Part shown: one piece after another, positions 34,954 through 43,561 of the stretch
Layout: each line of letters starts with the position of its first letter
How positions within the stretch are numbered: the first letter of the stretch is position 1
NCBI RefSeq assembly: GCF_020886055.1
Contig: NZ_AP025184.1
Coordinates: 1,798,001-1,862,000 of the forward strand
DNA length: 64,000 nt
Reading direction: 5' to 3'
Origin: Flavobacterium ammoniigenes
GTDB lineage: Bacteria > Bacteroidota > Bacteroidia > Flavobacteriales > Flavobacteriaceae
The notes under the pieces: model-generated
The model's database searches: none
Told to the model about the DNA's origin: nothing
What the model saw: only the letters and a program-made list of their open reading frames with translations
Program-made: the position numbers and the translations under genes

Positions 34954-36108
34954 TTATTTTTTTATCAATCCATTAACGAATTCAATGGTATTATTTAAAT
35001 AAAAATTGGCTTTTAGATCTAATTCAGGAATATTGTCATAATCATCAGTATAAAGGGCTCCTTGAGCATCATACTCCAAATGACCGAAACGATTTTCTAA
35101 ATCATCAATTTGATTAATATAAGCGTTAAACCAAATTTGACCGTCAATCAATTCTTCTTTGTATTGTGCTGCAAAATTGATGATTTTTTCGTTACCATCA
35201 TAATTAATCTTGACATTTTTATACAAAAAATCACAAAAAACTGGATTATTTTGTGAAATATTCAAATAATCTTCGATTCTATTGATAACTATATCGTTTT
35301 CGCTAATTGTTGAAAAAGCCGAAACTAAAGAAATAAAAACATATTTTCTGGTTTGCTCTCTTTCATAATCGTTTGGATAATGTCCAGCCTCAAATAAAAT
35401 AGTTGGAACTCCTAAATACTGAAACGTATCCCCAATACAATTAATATTAAACGAATCATCAAAACGACCCACTTGTCCCGGAATATATTTTTGTAATACT
35501 TGATTAATTCCTGCAATTACATTGATAGCTTTTAGTCTAGAGTCATTAATTTCGCGTTCCTCATTATAAGAAGGGGCTAAAAAAGACATAGTTGCTGGCT
35601 TAGCCGACATGTCGACCCCAAAAATTGTTCGTTGATCATGAAGATTAAAACAATAATCCGGTTTGAATCGCTCGAAAGTATTTCGTAAAATTTTGCTTTC
35701 CGGTTGAGTTAAATCTTGGGAATCCCGGTTCAAATCAACTCCATTAGCATTTGCACGAGTATACAATGTAGCCCCATCCGGATTCAATATTGGAATACAA
35801 CAAAAAGTAAAATTGTTTAACAATTGTTTTGCAAAATCTGTATCGCCGTGTAATAAATTCAAAAAATCAAAAAGTCCTTTAGTGGTCGTGCTTTCGTTAC
35901 CATGCATTTGTGACCAAAGAAAAATTCGCGTAGCTCCATGACCTATTTGGTATTCGTATATTGACTTACCTAAAACCGATTTGCCAATTTCCTGTAATTG
36001 ATTAGTAGTATTTAATCGATTTAAAATTGGCTCGATATGATCTAAAGTGATGTATCTCCCTTGAATCGATTGTTCTTTATTTTGAACAAATAAGGCTTCA
36101 AAATTCAT
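34954..36108 (-). CDS. M14-family zinc carboxypeptidase-like protein
   Basis: 384 residues, no signal peptide, so probably cytosolic. Zinc ligands: H-x-x-E in Q-M-H-G-N-E (H69, E72) and the distal His in F-N-L-H-D-Q-R (H157). The substrate-site N-R occurs in G-V-D-L-N-R-D, and a likely catalytic Glu is in I-L-F-E-A-G-H-Y-P. The C-terminal 130 residues form an extra domain. Close flavobacterial relatives are called M14 metallopeptidases; the substrate is unknown. Confidence 0.88.
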   Translation of the reverse strand: MNFEALFVQNKEQSIQGRYITLDHIEPILNRLNTTNQLQEIGKSVLGKSIYEYQIGHGATRIFLWSQMHGNESTTTKGLFDFLNLLHGDTDFAKQLLNNFTFCCIPILNPDGATLYTRANANGVDLNRDSQDLTQPESKILRNTFERFKPDYCFNLHDQRTIFGVDMSAKPATMSFLAPSYNEEREINDSRLKAINVIAGINQVLQKYIPGQVGRFDDSFNINCIGDTFQYLGVPTILFEAGHYPNDYEREQTRKYVFISLVSAFSTISENDIVINRIEDYLNISQNNPVFCDFLYKNVKINYDGNEKIINFAAQYKEELIDGQIWFNAYINQIDDLENRFGHLEYDAQGALYTDDYDNIPELDLKANFYLNNTIEFVNGLIKK

Positions 36109-36127
36109 AATTTGTTATTTGATTTTA

Positions 36128-36135
36128 CAAAAGTA
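36128..36135 (-). promoter_or_regulatory. -7 box (TACTTTTG) of the M14 peptidase gene
   Basis: Exact TAnnTTTG on the minus strand, 20 bases before the start codon; no clear TTG at the -33 position. Confidence 0.5.
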
Positions 36136-36198
36136 AACATCTTTGCTTTTGCTAAGTTAGTTATGTAAAAAGTAAGGTATTAAATTCAATAATCACTA

Positions 36199-36759
36199 TT
36201 ACGATTCAAGAGCACGATATCCGTACTCAGGTATTTTCCCTTTTACACCTACAAAATGTTGATTTAAAAGTTGTAAATCGGTTGCTAAATCTCCAGAGGG
36301 TTGTAATGGCTGACCAAAACGCACCTCTTTTTTCCCAAAATCGAAGGCCACAGGAATTATCGGTACATTGGCTTTCAAAGCAATATAATAAAATCCTGTC
36401 TTCAATTCCGACACATATTTTCGGGTTCCCTCAGGAGCTACAGCTAATCGAAATGTTTCCTTTTTATGAAAAATTGCCGCAATTGAATCTACTTTATTCA
36501 AACCACCGGTGCGATCCAAAGCTTCTCCTCCCATATAGTTGAAATAATAACTAAAAGGAAAAAGAAACAATTCTTTTTTGGCTACAAAATTCATTTCCAA
36601 ACCTAAAATTCCACGCGTAAATATGCCTAAATAAAAATCATGCGCACTAGTATGTGGCATCACCATCATGACACATTTTTTAATTTCTGGATTGATGGTA
36701 CCAACAATCTTCCATCCCATCATTTTAAAAAAAATCCACTTGTAAAATAGCTTTTTCAT
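36199..36759 (-). CDS. 1-acyl-glycerol-3-phosphate acyltransferase-like protein (PlsC family)
   Basis: Lysophospholipid-type acyltransferase. The catalytic H-x4-D is H36 to D41 in M-P-H-T-S-A-H-D-F-Y, and the acceptor motif is A-P-E-G-T-R (E110 to R113). The third motif N-V-P-I-I-P-V-A-F-D is present. At 186 residues it is a short form lacking long membrane helices, similar to the Bacteroidetes variants. ATG 36759 is preferred over a TTG seven codons upstream. Could be the main phospholipid enzyme or a side paralogue. Divergent from the SpeE-like gene, 64 bases between starts. Confidence 0.88.
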   Translation of the reverse strand: MKKLFYKWIFFKMMGWKIVGTINPEIKKCVMMVMPHTSAHDFYLGIFTRGILGLEMNFVAKKELFLFPFSYYFNYMGGEALDRTGGLNKVDSIAAIFHKKETFRLAVAPEGTRKYVSELKTGFYYIALKANVPIIPVAFDFGKKEVRFGQPLQPSGDLATDLQLLNQHFVGVKGKIPEYGYRALES

Positions 36760-36799
36760 TCTTTCATTTATATTATGCAAATAAAAACAATTAAAATCT

Positions 36800-36807
36800 T
36801 ATTTTTG
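36800..36807 (+). promoter_or_regulatory. -7 box (TATTTTTG) of the SpeE-like gene
   Basis: Exact TAnnTTTG 16 bases before ATG 36824; the element 22 bases upstream is ATG rather than TTG. Confidence 0.45.
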
Positions 36808-36823
36808 AATAAATCCATAGATT

Positions 36824-37489
36824 ATGATTCGGAAACTATTGAGTTATCTCATTCCAATAACGATATACAAAAATAAATCAAGTTGGAGTAAATCAATTGA
36901 GGTTACTTGGGCTAACGGCGAATTAGTGCTGGATTCCGAAAATACCAATTACTCTTATGGAAGTTTACAACGTATTTTACGATTAGGTTTAAAAAAAATT
37001 GGCTTTCGCCAAATCAAAGCAATGAACAAAATTTTAGTTTTGGGCGTTGCAGGCGGAAGCGTAATCAAGACTTTAGTGGATGAAGTTTCATTTAAAGGCG
37101 CCATTACGGGTGTCGAAATTGATCCTGACATCATTAAAGTGGCTAACTCCTATTTTAAATTGAATCAAATCCCCAACTTAACTATCGTAATTACTGATGC
37201 ATTTGAATTTGTTTTACAAGCCAATGAAAAATACGACTTAATCATCGTTAATATTTTTCAAGATACCAAAATGCCTAATTTTTTATTTGAAAATTTCTTT
37301 ACGCAAAAACTTTGTTTCTTACTTCAAAAAAAAGGCTTTATCTTATTCAATACTATGGTGTTAACTGAAAAAGATAATTTAAGAAACAAAAAATATGTTG
37401 AGGAATTTTATCAGCCAGATTTCAAATTAGCTACCATACCACGAGTTGAAATTCACAATGAATTAATTTTAATTGAAAAGATCAAATAG
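36824..37489 (+). CDS. Spermidine-synthase-like SAM-binding protein
   Basis: 221 residues with a class I Rossmann fold: I-L-V-L-G-V-A-G-G-S-V-I-K-T-L (motif I), G-V-E-I-D-P-D-I-I-K-V-A (motif II), V-I-T-D-A-F-E-F-V, and D-L-I-I-V-N-I-F-Q-D. This is the SpeE-like branch. The G-G-G-D-G of true aminopropyltransferases reads V-A-G-G-S and the N-terminal beta-domain is missing, so it is more likely a methyltransferase-like protein of unknown substrate than spermidine synthase. Followed 40 bases later by the K+ channel gene. Confidence 0.78.
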   Translation: MIRKLLSYLIPITIYKNKSSWSKSIEVTWANGELVLDSENTNYSYGSLQRILRLGLKKIGFRQIKAMNKILVLGVAGGSVIKTLVDEVSFKGAITGVEIDPDIIKVANSYFKLNQIPNLTIVITDAFEFVLQANEKYDLIIVNIFQDTKMPNFLFENFFTQKLCFLLQKKGFILFNTMVLTEKDNLRNKKYVEEFYQPDFKLATIPRVEIHNELILIEKIK

Positions 37490-37529
37490 CTAATATTGTA
37501 TTCGCTTGTAGATATATTATATACTATCA

Positions 37530-38240
37530 ATGAGAAAAACAGTCAAAAAATTATTTTTAGGCAAATCGTCTAATGGCGAACAAGCTGAATTTAATCCAAT
37601 CCAAAAACGAATTCAAAACATAAAATCCATTTGGAATAATGAACATCAAGATGACAACGGAATAGAAAAAATATTCCGATTACTTCTTTCATCCTCTCAG
37701 CTCCTATTCCCAGGTATTTATATCAAATATTTTTCAAGAAAAAAAGGAATTGAGTACCAAGATTTAGCCATTGATACCTACATATTACTCAAGGTTGCTT
37801 TTCCAATAGTTATTTTGATAAACCAATGGCACACTATCTATTGGGTCGTTGCACTAATGACCTATTTATTTCTAGAAACCATTTTTTATATTCCAACTTT
37901 GATCTTCGCTTCTGATTTATTTTCAAGACCAAGATCCTACAGAAGATCCATGTTATTACTGTTCTTTAATTATTTAGAAATTGTGTTGGCTTATGCTGTT
38001 TTTTACTCCTGTGGCAACTACTTAAATAAACCTTTTACGCATTGGTTTGACGCCGTTTACTTCAGTATCATAACCTCTTCATCTATCGGATATGGGGATT
38101 ATTATCCCGCCGAAACTTTAGGTAAATTTTTAGTAAGCACGCAAGCCTTACTCTTTTTATTTTTTATTGTGCTTTTTTTGAATTTTTTCTCAACCAAAGT
38201 AAAAACCAAGGGGTATTTTGATCACGAAAACAAGGAATAA
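37530..38240 (+). CDS. Two-pore-helix type potassium channel protein (Ion_trans_2)
   Basis: 236 residues. The selectivity filter is explicit: T-S-S-S-I-G-Y-G-D at residues 182-190, preceded by a pore helix and followed by the last membrane helix (F-L-V-S-T-Q-A-L-L-F-L-F-F-I-V-L-F). Two to three further hydrophobic segments lie at about 88-128 and 140-160, so the protein has about four membrane helices with a basic cytosolic N-terminus. No RCK domain. Its stop is immediately next to the stop of the convergent kdsB. Confidence 0.88.
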   Translation: MRKTVKKLFLGKSSNGEQAEFNPIQKRIQNIKSIWNNEHQDDNGIEKIFRLLLSSSQLLFPGIYIKYFSRKKGIEYQDLAIDTYILLKVAFPIVILINQWHTIYWVVALMTYLFLETIFYIPTLIFASDLFSRPRSYRRSMLLLFFNYLEIVLAYAVFYSCGNYLNKPFTHWFDAVYFSIITSSSIGYGDYYPAETLGKFLVSTQALLFLFFIVLFLNFFSTKVKTKGYFDHENKE

Positions 38241-38966
38241 TTATAGCATTTTTTTAGCTTTTTCTAAATCTTCGGGAGTGTCAATTCCTATTCCAACATG
38301 CGTAGTCTCCACCATTTTGATGCGTTTACCAAACTCTAAATAGCGTAATTGTTCCAATTTTTCTGAAGCTTCTAAGGATTGCATTGGTAAGCTATAAAAA
38401 TCCAACAACGCTTGTTTTCTAAATGCATAAATGCCAATATGTTGAAAATAGCGCACTCCAACATTTTGCTCTCTTGGATACGGAATTACGGAACGGGAAA
38501 AATACAAGGCAAATCCATTTTGATCTACCACTACTTTGACATTGTTTGGATTTTTAATATCATCTTCGTTAGTAATTTCTCGCATAACAGATGCTAAATC
38601 AACTTGTTTAGTCAAGTCGTTTTTAAAAACTTCAATTGCTTTCTGCAACGGATCAGCGTCTATAAAAGGCTCATCACCTTGCACGTTAACCACAATATCA
38701 ACTTCTAAATGCTCAATTGCTTCAGCAATTCGATCACTTCCTGACTCGTGTTCTTTGACACTTTTTATTGCCTTACCTCCATTGGAAACAATCTCTTCGA
38801 AAATTATATCAGAATCCGTAACAACAAAAACATCATCGAATAGCTGAGTGGCCATGGCAGCTTCATAAGTTCTTCGTATTACTGTTTTTCCACCCAAATC
38901 CTGCATCAATTTAGCTGGAAATCGTGTAGAAGCGTATCGTGCGGGTATAACTGCTATTATTTTCAT
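38241..38966 (-). CDS. kdsB: 3-deoxy-manno-octulosonate cytidylyltransferase
   Basis: Makes CMP-Kdo for lipid A/LPS core. Nucleotide-binding start [26 protein letters not shown] and the metal-binding H-I-G-I-Y-A-F-R region plus G-I-D-T-P-E-D-L are all typical. 241 residues, full length. Cytosolic. The stop abuts that of the channel gene with no space for a separate terminator. Confidence 0.96.
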   Translation of the reverse strand: MKIIAVIPARYASTRFPAKLMQDLGGKTVIRRTYEAAMATQLFDDVFVVTDSDIIFEEIVSNGGKAIKSVKEHESGSDRIAEAIEHLEVDIVVNVQGDEPFIDADPLQKAIEVFKNDLTKQVDLASVMREITNEDDIKNPNNVKVVVDQNGFALYFSRSVIPYPREQNVGVRYFQHIGIYAFRKQALLDFYSLPMQSLEASEKLEQLRYLEFGKRIKMVETTHVGIGIDTPEDLEKAKKML

Positions 38967-38978
38967 TTCTAGTTGTAA

Positions 38979-39011
38979 TAAATTTGTAGTATCAAACGAG
39001 ATACAAATTTA
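38979..39011 (-). promoter_or_regulatory. Inverted repeat overlapping the kdsB -7 box
   Basis: Perfect 10-bp inverted repeat TAAATTTGTA/TACAAATTTA with a 13-base spacer. The distal arm contains an exact -7 box for kdsB (TAAATTTG, 39011-39004, minus strand); predicted start about 38999. No TTG at -33. May be an operator or just AT-rich chance symmetry. Confidence 0.4.
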
Positions 39012-39039
39012 AATTAATTTTCGAGTTATATCTTTTTGA

Positions 39040-40461
39040 TTAGTCAATAAAACTTTCGTCCTTAAAACCAATCAAATACAATTTGTTTTTGGCACGCGTC
39101 ATAGCGGTATACAACCAACGGATATAGTCACTGTTGATTCCGTCAGGTAAATAGGGTTGTTCAATAAAAACGGTGTTCCACTGCCCTCCTTGCGATTTAT
39201 GACAGGTTATAGCGTAGGAGAATTTCACCTGCAACGCATTAAAATACTCGTTGTTTTTAACCTTTTGAAATTGCTTGAATTTGGTTTCACCTTCATAATC
39301 CTTAAGCACTTCTTGGTACAATCGATTGGATTCCTCATAGGTTAGTGATGGTGATTCACTTTTAATAGTGTCCAATAATAACACCGTTTCAAAAGGCTTT
39401 TGATCGGGATAATCGACCATTCGGATCTTTACTTTGGCAAACTTAAAACTGTACAATTCTTGGATACCAAAAATTTCCAATACTTCAATAATATCGCCAT
39501 TGGCGATAAAACCAGCTTCGTCTGAATCTTTTAGCCAAAAATAATTGTTCTTGACCACCATTAAAAAATCGCCCGTTGAGAGTTCGCTTTCACGATCTAA
39601 TATTCGGGTTCGAATTTGTTCGTTATACTGATTTGCTCGTTTGTTAGAGCGAACAATAAAGGCAGTGTCTTCAATACTGTAATTACTATAGGCCGATTGG
39701 ATTGCATCTTGAATATCATAGCCATCGGTCAACCGAACTATATCTTTGAATCTTTTGACGTCAAATTGAAATTCATCTATAAAACTGTCTTTTAACAACT
39801 CCCGCAGTTCAGTGGCATTAAACAAAATCCCAGAACTTTCTTCCTGGCGCATTACCTCGTCTAATTCTATAGATTCAATTTCTTTATCGTAATGCACTGC
39901 TAAAGTATGGGTGTCCAATGCTGGACTTATGTCCAAATTCACTGGCGGTAGCTGAGCAGTATCGCCCAAAAGAATCATTTTGCAGTTGGTTCCGGAATAC
40001 ACATACGAAATCAAATCGTCTAATAATGATCCGTTTTCGTACAATTTTGAATCCGAATTAGCATCCGAAATCATCGAAGCTTCATCGACTATGAAAATGG
40101 TGTTTTTATGTTTATTGGGTTGCAACGTAAACGATACGCCTCCGCCAGAAGATTTCTTAGGAAAATAGATTTTTTTATGAATCGTAAAAGCAGGTTTGTT
40201 GGAATAATTGGCAATTACCTTAGCCGCACGACCTGTTGGCGCTAGCAAAACATATTTTTTATTGATCTCAATTAAATTGTTGACAATGGTAGAAATCACC
40301 GTTGTTTTTCCTGTTCCAGCATATCCTTTCAAAACAAAAATGGTTTTGTTTTCCATTTCAGTTAGGAATATAGCAATCTTTTGAAAAAAGATATCCTGTT
40401 TGTAAGTTGGTTCAAACGGGAATTTTTTCTTCAAAATGCTATAAAACAAGGAGGAATTCAT
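39040..40461 (-). CDS. RecD-like ATP-dependent DNA helicase (AAA_30/UvrD_C_2)
   Basis: Superfamily 1 helicase of 473 residues: Walker A G-Y-A-G-T-G-K-T-T (47-55), Walker B I-F-I-V-D-E-A-S-M-I-S, motif III L-L-G-D-T-A-Q-L-P-P, and C-terminal Y-A-I-T-C-H-K-S-Q-G-G-Q-W followed by Y-T-A-M-T-R-A-K. This layout fits RecD2/Dda-like helicases common in Bacteroidetes, acting outside RecBCD. ATG 40461 is preferred (M-N-S-S-L-F-Y-S-I-L-K-K); a start at 40509 adds 16 residues without likeness. No recB or recC nearby. Confidence 0.88.
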   Translation of the reverse strand: MNSSLFYSILKKKFPFEPTYKQDIFFQKIAIFLTEMENKTIFVLKGYAGTGKTTVISTIVNNLIEINKKYVLLAPTGRAAKVIANYSNKPAFTIHKKIYFPKKSSGGGVSFTLQPNKHKNTIFIVDEASMISDANSDSKLYENGSLLDDLISYVYSGTNCKMILLGDTAQLPPVNLDISPALDTHTLAVHYDKEIESIELDEVMRQEESSGILFNATELRELLKDSFIDEFQFDVKRFKDIVRLTDGYDIQDAIQSAYSNYSIEDTAFIVRSNKRANQYNEQIRTRILDRESELSTGDFLMVVKNNYFWLKDSDEAGFIANGDIIEVLEIFGIQELYSFKFAKVKIRMVDYPDQKPFETVLLLDTIKSESPSLTYEESNRLYQEVLKDYEGETKFKQFQKVKNNEYFNALQVKFSYAITCHKSQGGQWNTVFIEQPYLPDGINSDYIRWLYTAMTRAKNKLYLIGFKDESFID

Positions 40462-40552
40462 CTGATTTAATTTGGTTGCAAAGTAAGCAATTGCTATGAC
40501 AAAAATCAACTTATATAGATCAGATGATTGATTTTTGTCTATGATTTTTGAT

Positions 40553-40583
40553 ATTGCTATTTACATTGTTATTCGTATGTTTG
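40553..40583 (+). promoter_or_regulatory. Promoter of the DUF3822-rsmD operon
   Basis: TTG (40553-40555), 20-base spacer, TATGTTTG (40576-40583), both exact. Predicted start about 40588, leader about 16 bases. Confidence 0.7.
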
Positions 40584-40603
40584 CAGTGTTGAAATAAAAG
40601 ATC

Positions 40604-41416
40604 ATGAATTCTAATATCACCGAAAAGAAATATAAAAAACTATCCATTCAAGTTGACTTGAACGGTCTTTCTTTTTGTTGTTTTGATACACTAAACGATA
40701 CTATTATTTCTTTTAACGAGGTTCGTTTTGATAGTTTTCATAAAGCCACTAAAACCGAAGAATTGTTTGCAGATGCTTTTAGTGATTATCCAGAATTAAA
40801 AGAATCCTATGATGAAATTTTAGTTATTCATAATAGTAATCTTGCCACTTTTGTCCCTGAACCTTTATTTGACGAAAACTTCTTAGGAAGCTATTTACAA
40901 TACAACACCAAGGTATTTGAAACTGATTTTTTTGCTTTTGACGAAATCGCTAATTGCCAAATGAATACGGTTTACATTCCGTATGTGAATATCAATAATT
41001 TTTTTATTGATCAATTTGGCACTTTTGATTACAAACATGCTACTACTATTTTAGTTTCTAAATTATTGATTGGATCTAAAAATAACCCAGAGAAAAAAGT
41101 AGTTGTTCATATCAATTCGGGACACTTTGAGATTATTGTAGTTCAAAACCAAAAACTATTGTTTTTCAACTCTTTTGAATATACTACGCCAGAAGATTTC
41201 TTGTATTACATTTTGTTTACAGCGGAACAATTGGATTTAAATCCAGAAGAATTCACTTTGGAATTGATAGGAAAAATTGATACCGAAAGTGAGTACTACC
41301 AATTGGCATACCGATACATCCGTAATATTACTTTACTTGACGTTAGCGAATTACAAGCTAAAAATACTTTCTCTGAAGCGGACAATAGAACCCATTTTAT
41401 ACTTTTTAATTCATGA
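40604..41416 (+). CDS. DUF3822-family protein
   Basis: 270 residues, typical flavobacterial DUF3822: starts K-K-Y-K-K-L-S-I-Q-V-D-L-N-G-L-S-F-C and contains V-V-V-H-I-N-S-G-H-F-E-I-I-V-V-Q-N-Q-K-L-L-F-F-N-S-F (read as two motifs). The strand pattern resembles actin-like ATPase (ASKHA) folds but I see no clear phosphate loops. Function unknown. It overlaps rsmD by 4 bases (ATGA), so the pair is translationally coupled. Confidence 0.88.
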   Translation: MNSNITEKKYKKLSIQVDLNGLSFCCFDTLNDTIISFNEVRFDSFHKATKTEELFADAFSDYPELKESYDEILVIHNSNLATFVPEPLFDENFLGSYLQYNTKVFETDFFAFDEIANCQMNTVYIPYVNINNFFIDQFGTFDYKHATTILVSKLLIGSKNNPEKKVVVHINSGHFEIIVVQNQKLLFFNSFEYTTPEDFLYYILFTAEQLDLNPEEFTLELIGKIDTESEYYQLAYRYIRNITLLDVSELQAKNTFSEADNRTHFILFNS

Positions 41417-41970
41417 GAATTATTTCAGGTAAATACAAAGGCCGACGTATATTTCCCCCAAAAAACCTTCCTGTTCGCCCCACAACCGATATGAGTAAAG
41501 AAGCTTTATTCAATGTATTGAATAATCATTTTAGCTTTGAAGGACTTAAAGTTTTAGACTTATTTTCGGGTACTGGAAACATTAGTTTTGAATTTGCTTC
41601 ACGAGGTAGTTCGCCAATAACTTCTGTTGATGGTGATTTTGGTTGTGTGAAATTTATCAAACAAATTGCTGCTGAATTTGATTTTAATATCGCTGCTACC
41701 AAAAGTGATGTGTTTGCTTTTCTTGAAAAAAACAAAACAACCTACGATATCATTTTTGCAGATCCTCCTTACGGATTGGACCAAAAAACATTTGAAAAAG
41801 TAGTAACTCTAGTTTTTGACAGAGGACTTTTGGAAGAAGACGGTATGTTGATTATTGAACATTCCAAATACACTAAGATGGAACATTTACCTCATTTTTC
41901 TTTTCAAAAAAGTTATGGAGGTTCATTCTTTAGTTTCTTCGAAATGGTTAGTTCTGAGGACGAAGAATAG
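41413..41970 (+). CDS. rsmD: 16S rRNA (guanine966-N2)-methyltransferase
   Basis: Methylates G966 of 16S rRNA. Starts M-R-I-I-S-G-K-Y-K-G-R-R-I, has the SAM motif V-L-D-L-F-S-G-T-G-N-I-S-F-E and the catalytic N4/N2-type motif D-P-P-Y-G-L. 185 residues, full length. Coupled to the DUF3822 gene by a 4-base overlap. Confidence 0.94.
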   Translation: MRIISGKYKGRRIFPPKNLPVRPTTDMSKEALFNVLNNHFSFEGLKVLDLFSGTGNISFEFASRGSSPITSVDGDFGCVKFIKQIAAEFDFNIAATKSDVFAFLEKNKTTYDIIFADPPYGLDQKTFEKVVTLVFDRGLLEEDGMLIIEHSKYTKMEHLPHFSFQKSYGGSFFSFFEMVSSEDEE

Positions 41971-41991
41971 TTTTCCTCAAAAATAAAAAAA

Positions 41992-42297
41992 GCAGACCTA
42001 TAAGCCGGATTCTGTCTCCGTAAACGGAGCCTTATCATTTATCTAGATCTTGCATTACTGCAAGACTCAAGCTACCTACCCTTCAACAACGGACGAGAAG
42101 CCCTTAAATGCTGATATACTTGGTATTTCACCGCATAGAGTTTACCTGGTTTCACTACAGCATTACCTGTACCTGCTTTCTGTTGCACTTGTCCTAATCC
42201 GATTACTCGAACCGGCGGGTGTTACCCGCTATGCTTCTCTGTGGTGTCCGGACTTTCCTCCCTCCTAATTAATCAGGACGGCGATAAGGCGGTCTGC
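41992..42297 (-). ncRNA. rnpB: RNase P RNA (bacterial type A-like)
   Basis: Catalytic RNA for tRNA 5' maturation. Read on the minus strand, the 5' end GCAGACC pairs with the 3' end GGTCTGC (helix P1). The universal GAGGAAAGTCCGGAC block lies at about 42250-42270 and the 3' conserved ACAGAATCCGGCTTA at about 42000-42015. About 306 bases. A T-run directly after P1 (41981-41990) serves as terminator, and a -7 box lies 5 bases upstream of the inferred 5' end. Ends are inferred from P1 pairing and promoter position. Confidence 0.95.
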
Positions 42298-42301
42298 GGG
42301 G

Positions 42302-42309
42302 CAAATTTA
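42302..42309 (-). promoter_or_regulatory. -7 box (TAAATTTG) of rnpB
   Basis: Exact TAnnTTTG on the minus strand. The inferred RNA 5' end at 42297 is 5 bases downstream, the same spacing as at the SRP RNA gene. The -33 element is ATG instead of TTG. Confidence 0.6.
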
Positions 42310-42426
42310 CAACATAATTTATGGGAATTCATAATTGATTGAAAAGTAGTCTCAAGAATAGCAAATCGGCATTCCAATTTTGTTAGTAAATTGGGGATAA
42401 GTCGTTCTGTTTTGAAGATGGAGCTA

Positions 42427-42457
42427 TTGCATTTTGAGAATTCATATCCTATATTTG
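42427..42457 (+). promoter_or_regulatory. Promoter of dnaX
   Basis: TTG (42427-42429), 20-base spacer, TATATTTG (42450-42457), both exact. Predicted start about 42462, so translation must begin at ATG 42476 and not at the upstream in-frame codon at 42434. Confidence 0.75.
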
Positions 42458-42475
42458 CTATCTAATACCTATTCA

Positions 42476-43561
42476 ATGGAACAATTTGTAGTATCGGCGC
42501 GCAAATACCGTCCGCAGACATTTAAAGATGTTGTGGGACAAAAAGCCATTACTAATACTTTGTTGAATGCCATTGAAAACAACCACTTGGCCTCTGCCCT
42601 ATTATTTACTGGACCTCGTGGAGTTGGTAAAACTACTTGTGCTCGAATTTTGGCTCGAAAAATCAATCAACCAGGTTACGACGATCCGAATGAAGATTTT
42701 GCTTTCAATGTTTTTGAATTGGATGCAGCTTCCAATAACTCGGTAGATGATATTCGAAACTTGATTGACCAAGTGCGTATACCTCCCCAAACAGGGCAAT
42801 ACAAAGTATACATCATTGATGAGGTACATATGCTTTCTTCGGCCGCTTTTAATGCTTTTTTGAAAACATTAGAAGAACCACCAAAACATGCCATTTTCAT
42901 TTTGGCAACGACCGAAAAACATAAAATTATTCCAACGATTTTATCACGTTGTCAAATATTTGATTTCAAAAGAATCACCGTTAAAGATGCTAAAGAACAT
43001 CTTGCCGATGTTGCCACTAGTCAAGGTGTGCAATTTGAGGACGATGCTTTGCATATCATTGCCCAAAAAGCAGATGGCGCCATGCGTGATGCTTTATCGA
43101 TTTTTGACCGTGTCGTTTCGTTTTGCGGGAACAATTTAACCCGTCAAGCAGTTACTGAGAACTTGAATGTGTTGGATTATGAAACCTACATCAATGTAAC
43201 CGAATTGATTTTGGAAAATAAAATCCCAGAATTATTAGTTGCATTTAATGAAATTTTATCCAAAGGATTTGATGCACATCATTTTGTTTCAGGATTAGCC
43301 TCTCATTTCAGAGATCTATTGGTTTCTAAAAATCCGGCAACACTATCTTTATTAGAAGTTGGCGAACAAGCGCAGCAAATGTTCGGTGTGCAAGCACAAA
43401 AATGCGATGCTAATTTCTTATTGAAGGGAATTGAAATTGCTAATGATTGTGATCTAAAATACAAAGTCAGTCAAAATCAACGACTCTTAGTTGAACTTTG
43501 CTTGATGCAATTGGCCTCCATCACTTTCGATGGAGAAAAAAAAAAGTTGAGCCATTTATAA
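42476..43561 (+). CDS. dnaX: DNA polymerase III subunit gamma/tau, zero-frame part (gamma-like product)
   Basis: Clamp-loader ATPase of the replisome. 361 residues in this frame: Walker A G-P-R-G-V-G-K-T at 46-53, Walker B I-I-D-E-V-H (about 113-118), S-R-C arginine-finger motif at 157-159, then the collar domain. The zinc-knuckle cysteines of E. coli DnaX between Walker A and B are missing; that loop reads K-I-N-Q-P-G-Y-D-D-P-N-E-D-F-A-F. At the A-run at 43536-43545 the zero frame continues for only a few codons and stops at 43559, giving a gamma-sized product. A -1 shift there joins the tail at 43546-44241 for a 588-residue tau. Either programmed frameshifting or slippage, a true mutation, or a miscounted A-run. 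Confidence 0.92.
   Translation: MEQFVVSARKYRPQTFKDVVGQKAITNTLLNAIENNHLASALLFTGPRGVGKTTCARILARKINQPGYDDPNEDFAFNVFELDAASNNSVDDIRNLIDQVRIPPQTGQYKVYIIDEVHMLSSAAFNAFLKTLEEPPKHAIFILATTEKHKIIPTILSRCQIFDFKRITVKDAKEHLADVATSQGVQFEDDALHIIAQKADGAMRDALSIFDRVVSFCGNNLTRQAVTENLNVLDYETYINVTELILENKIPELLVAFNEILSKGFDAHHFVSGLASHFRDLLVSKNPATLSLLEVGEQAQQMFGVQAQKCDANFLLKGIEIANDCDLKYKVSQNQRLLVELCLMQLASITFDGEKKKLSHL
43536..43546 (+). other. Slippery sequence for -1 frame change in dnaX
   Basis: Ten A followed by G. In the zero frame the last seven bases (43540-43546) read A-AAA-AAG, the same heptamer and phase as the E. coli dnaX frameshift signal. A GGAG lies at 43532-43535, just upstream. No obvious stimulating stem-loop follows. 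With 11 A the two frames would be one, so a homopolymer count error must be excluded. Confidence 0.7.

Noticed and set aside
36824..37489. True spermidine synthase (speE)
   Set aside because: N-terminal domain missing and the G-G-G-D-G motif is altered; kept as SpeE-like.
42050..42268. 72-codon plus-strand open frame
   Set aside because: It lies wholly inside the RNase P RNA gene on the other strand.
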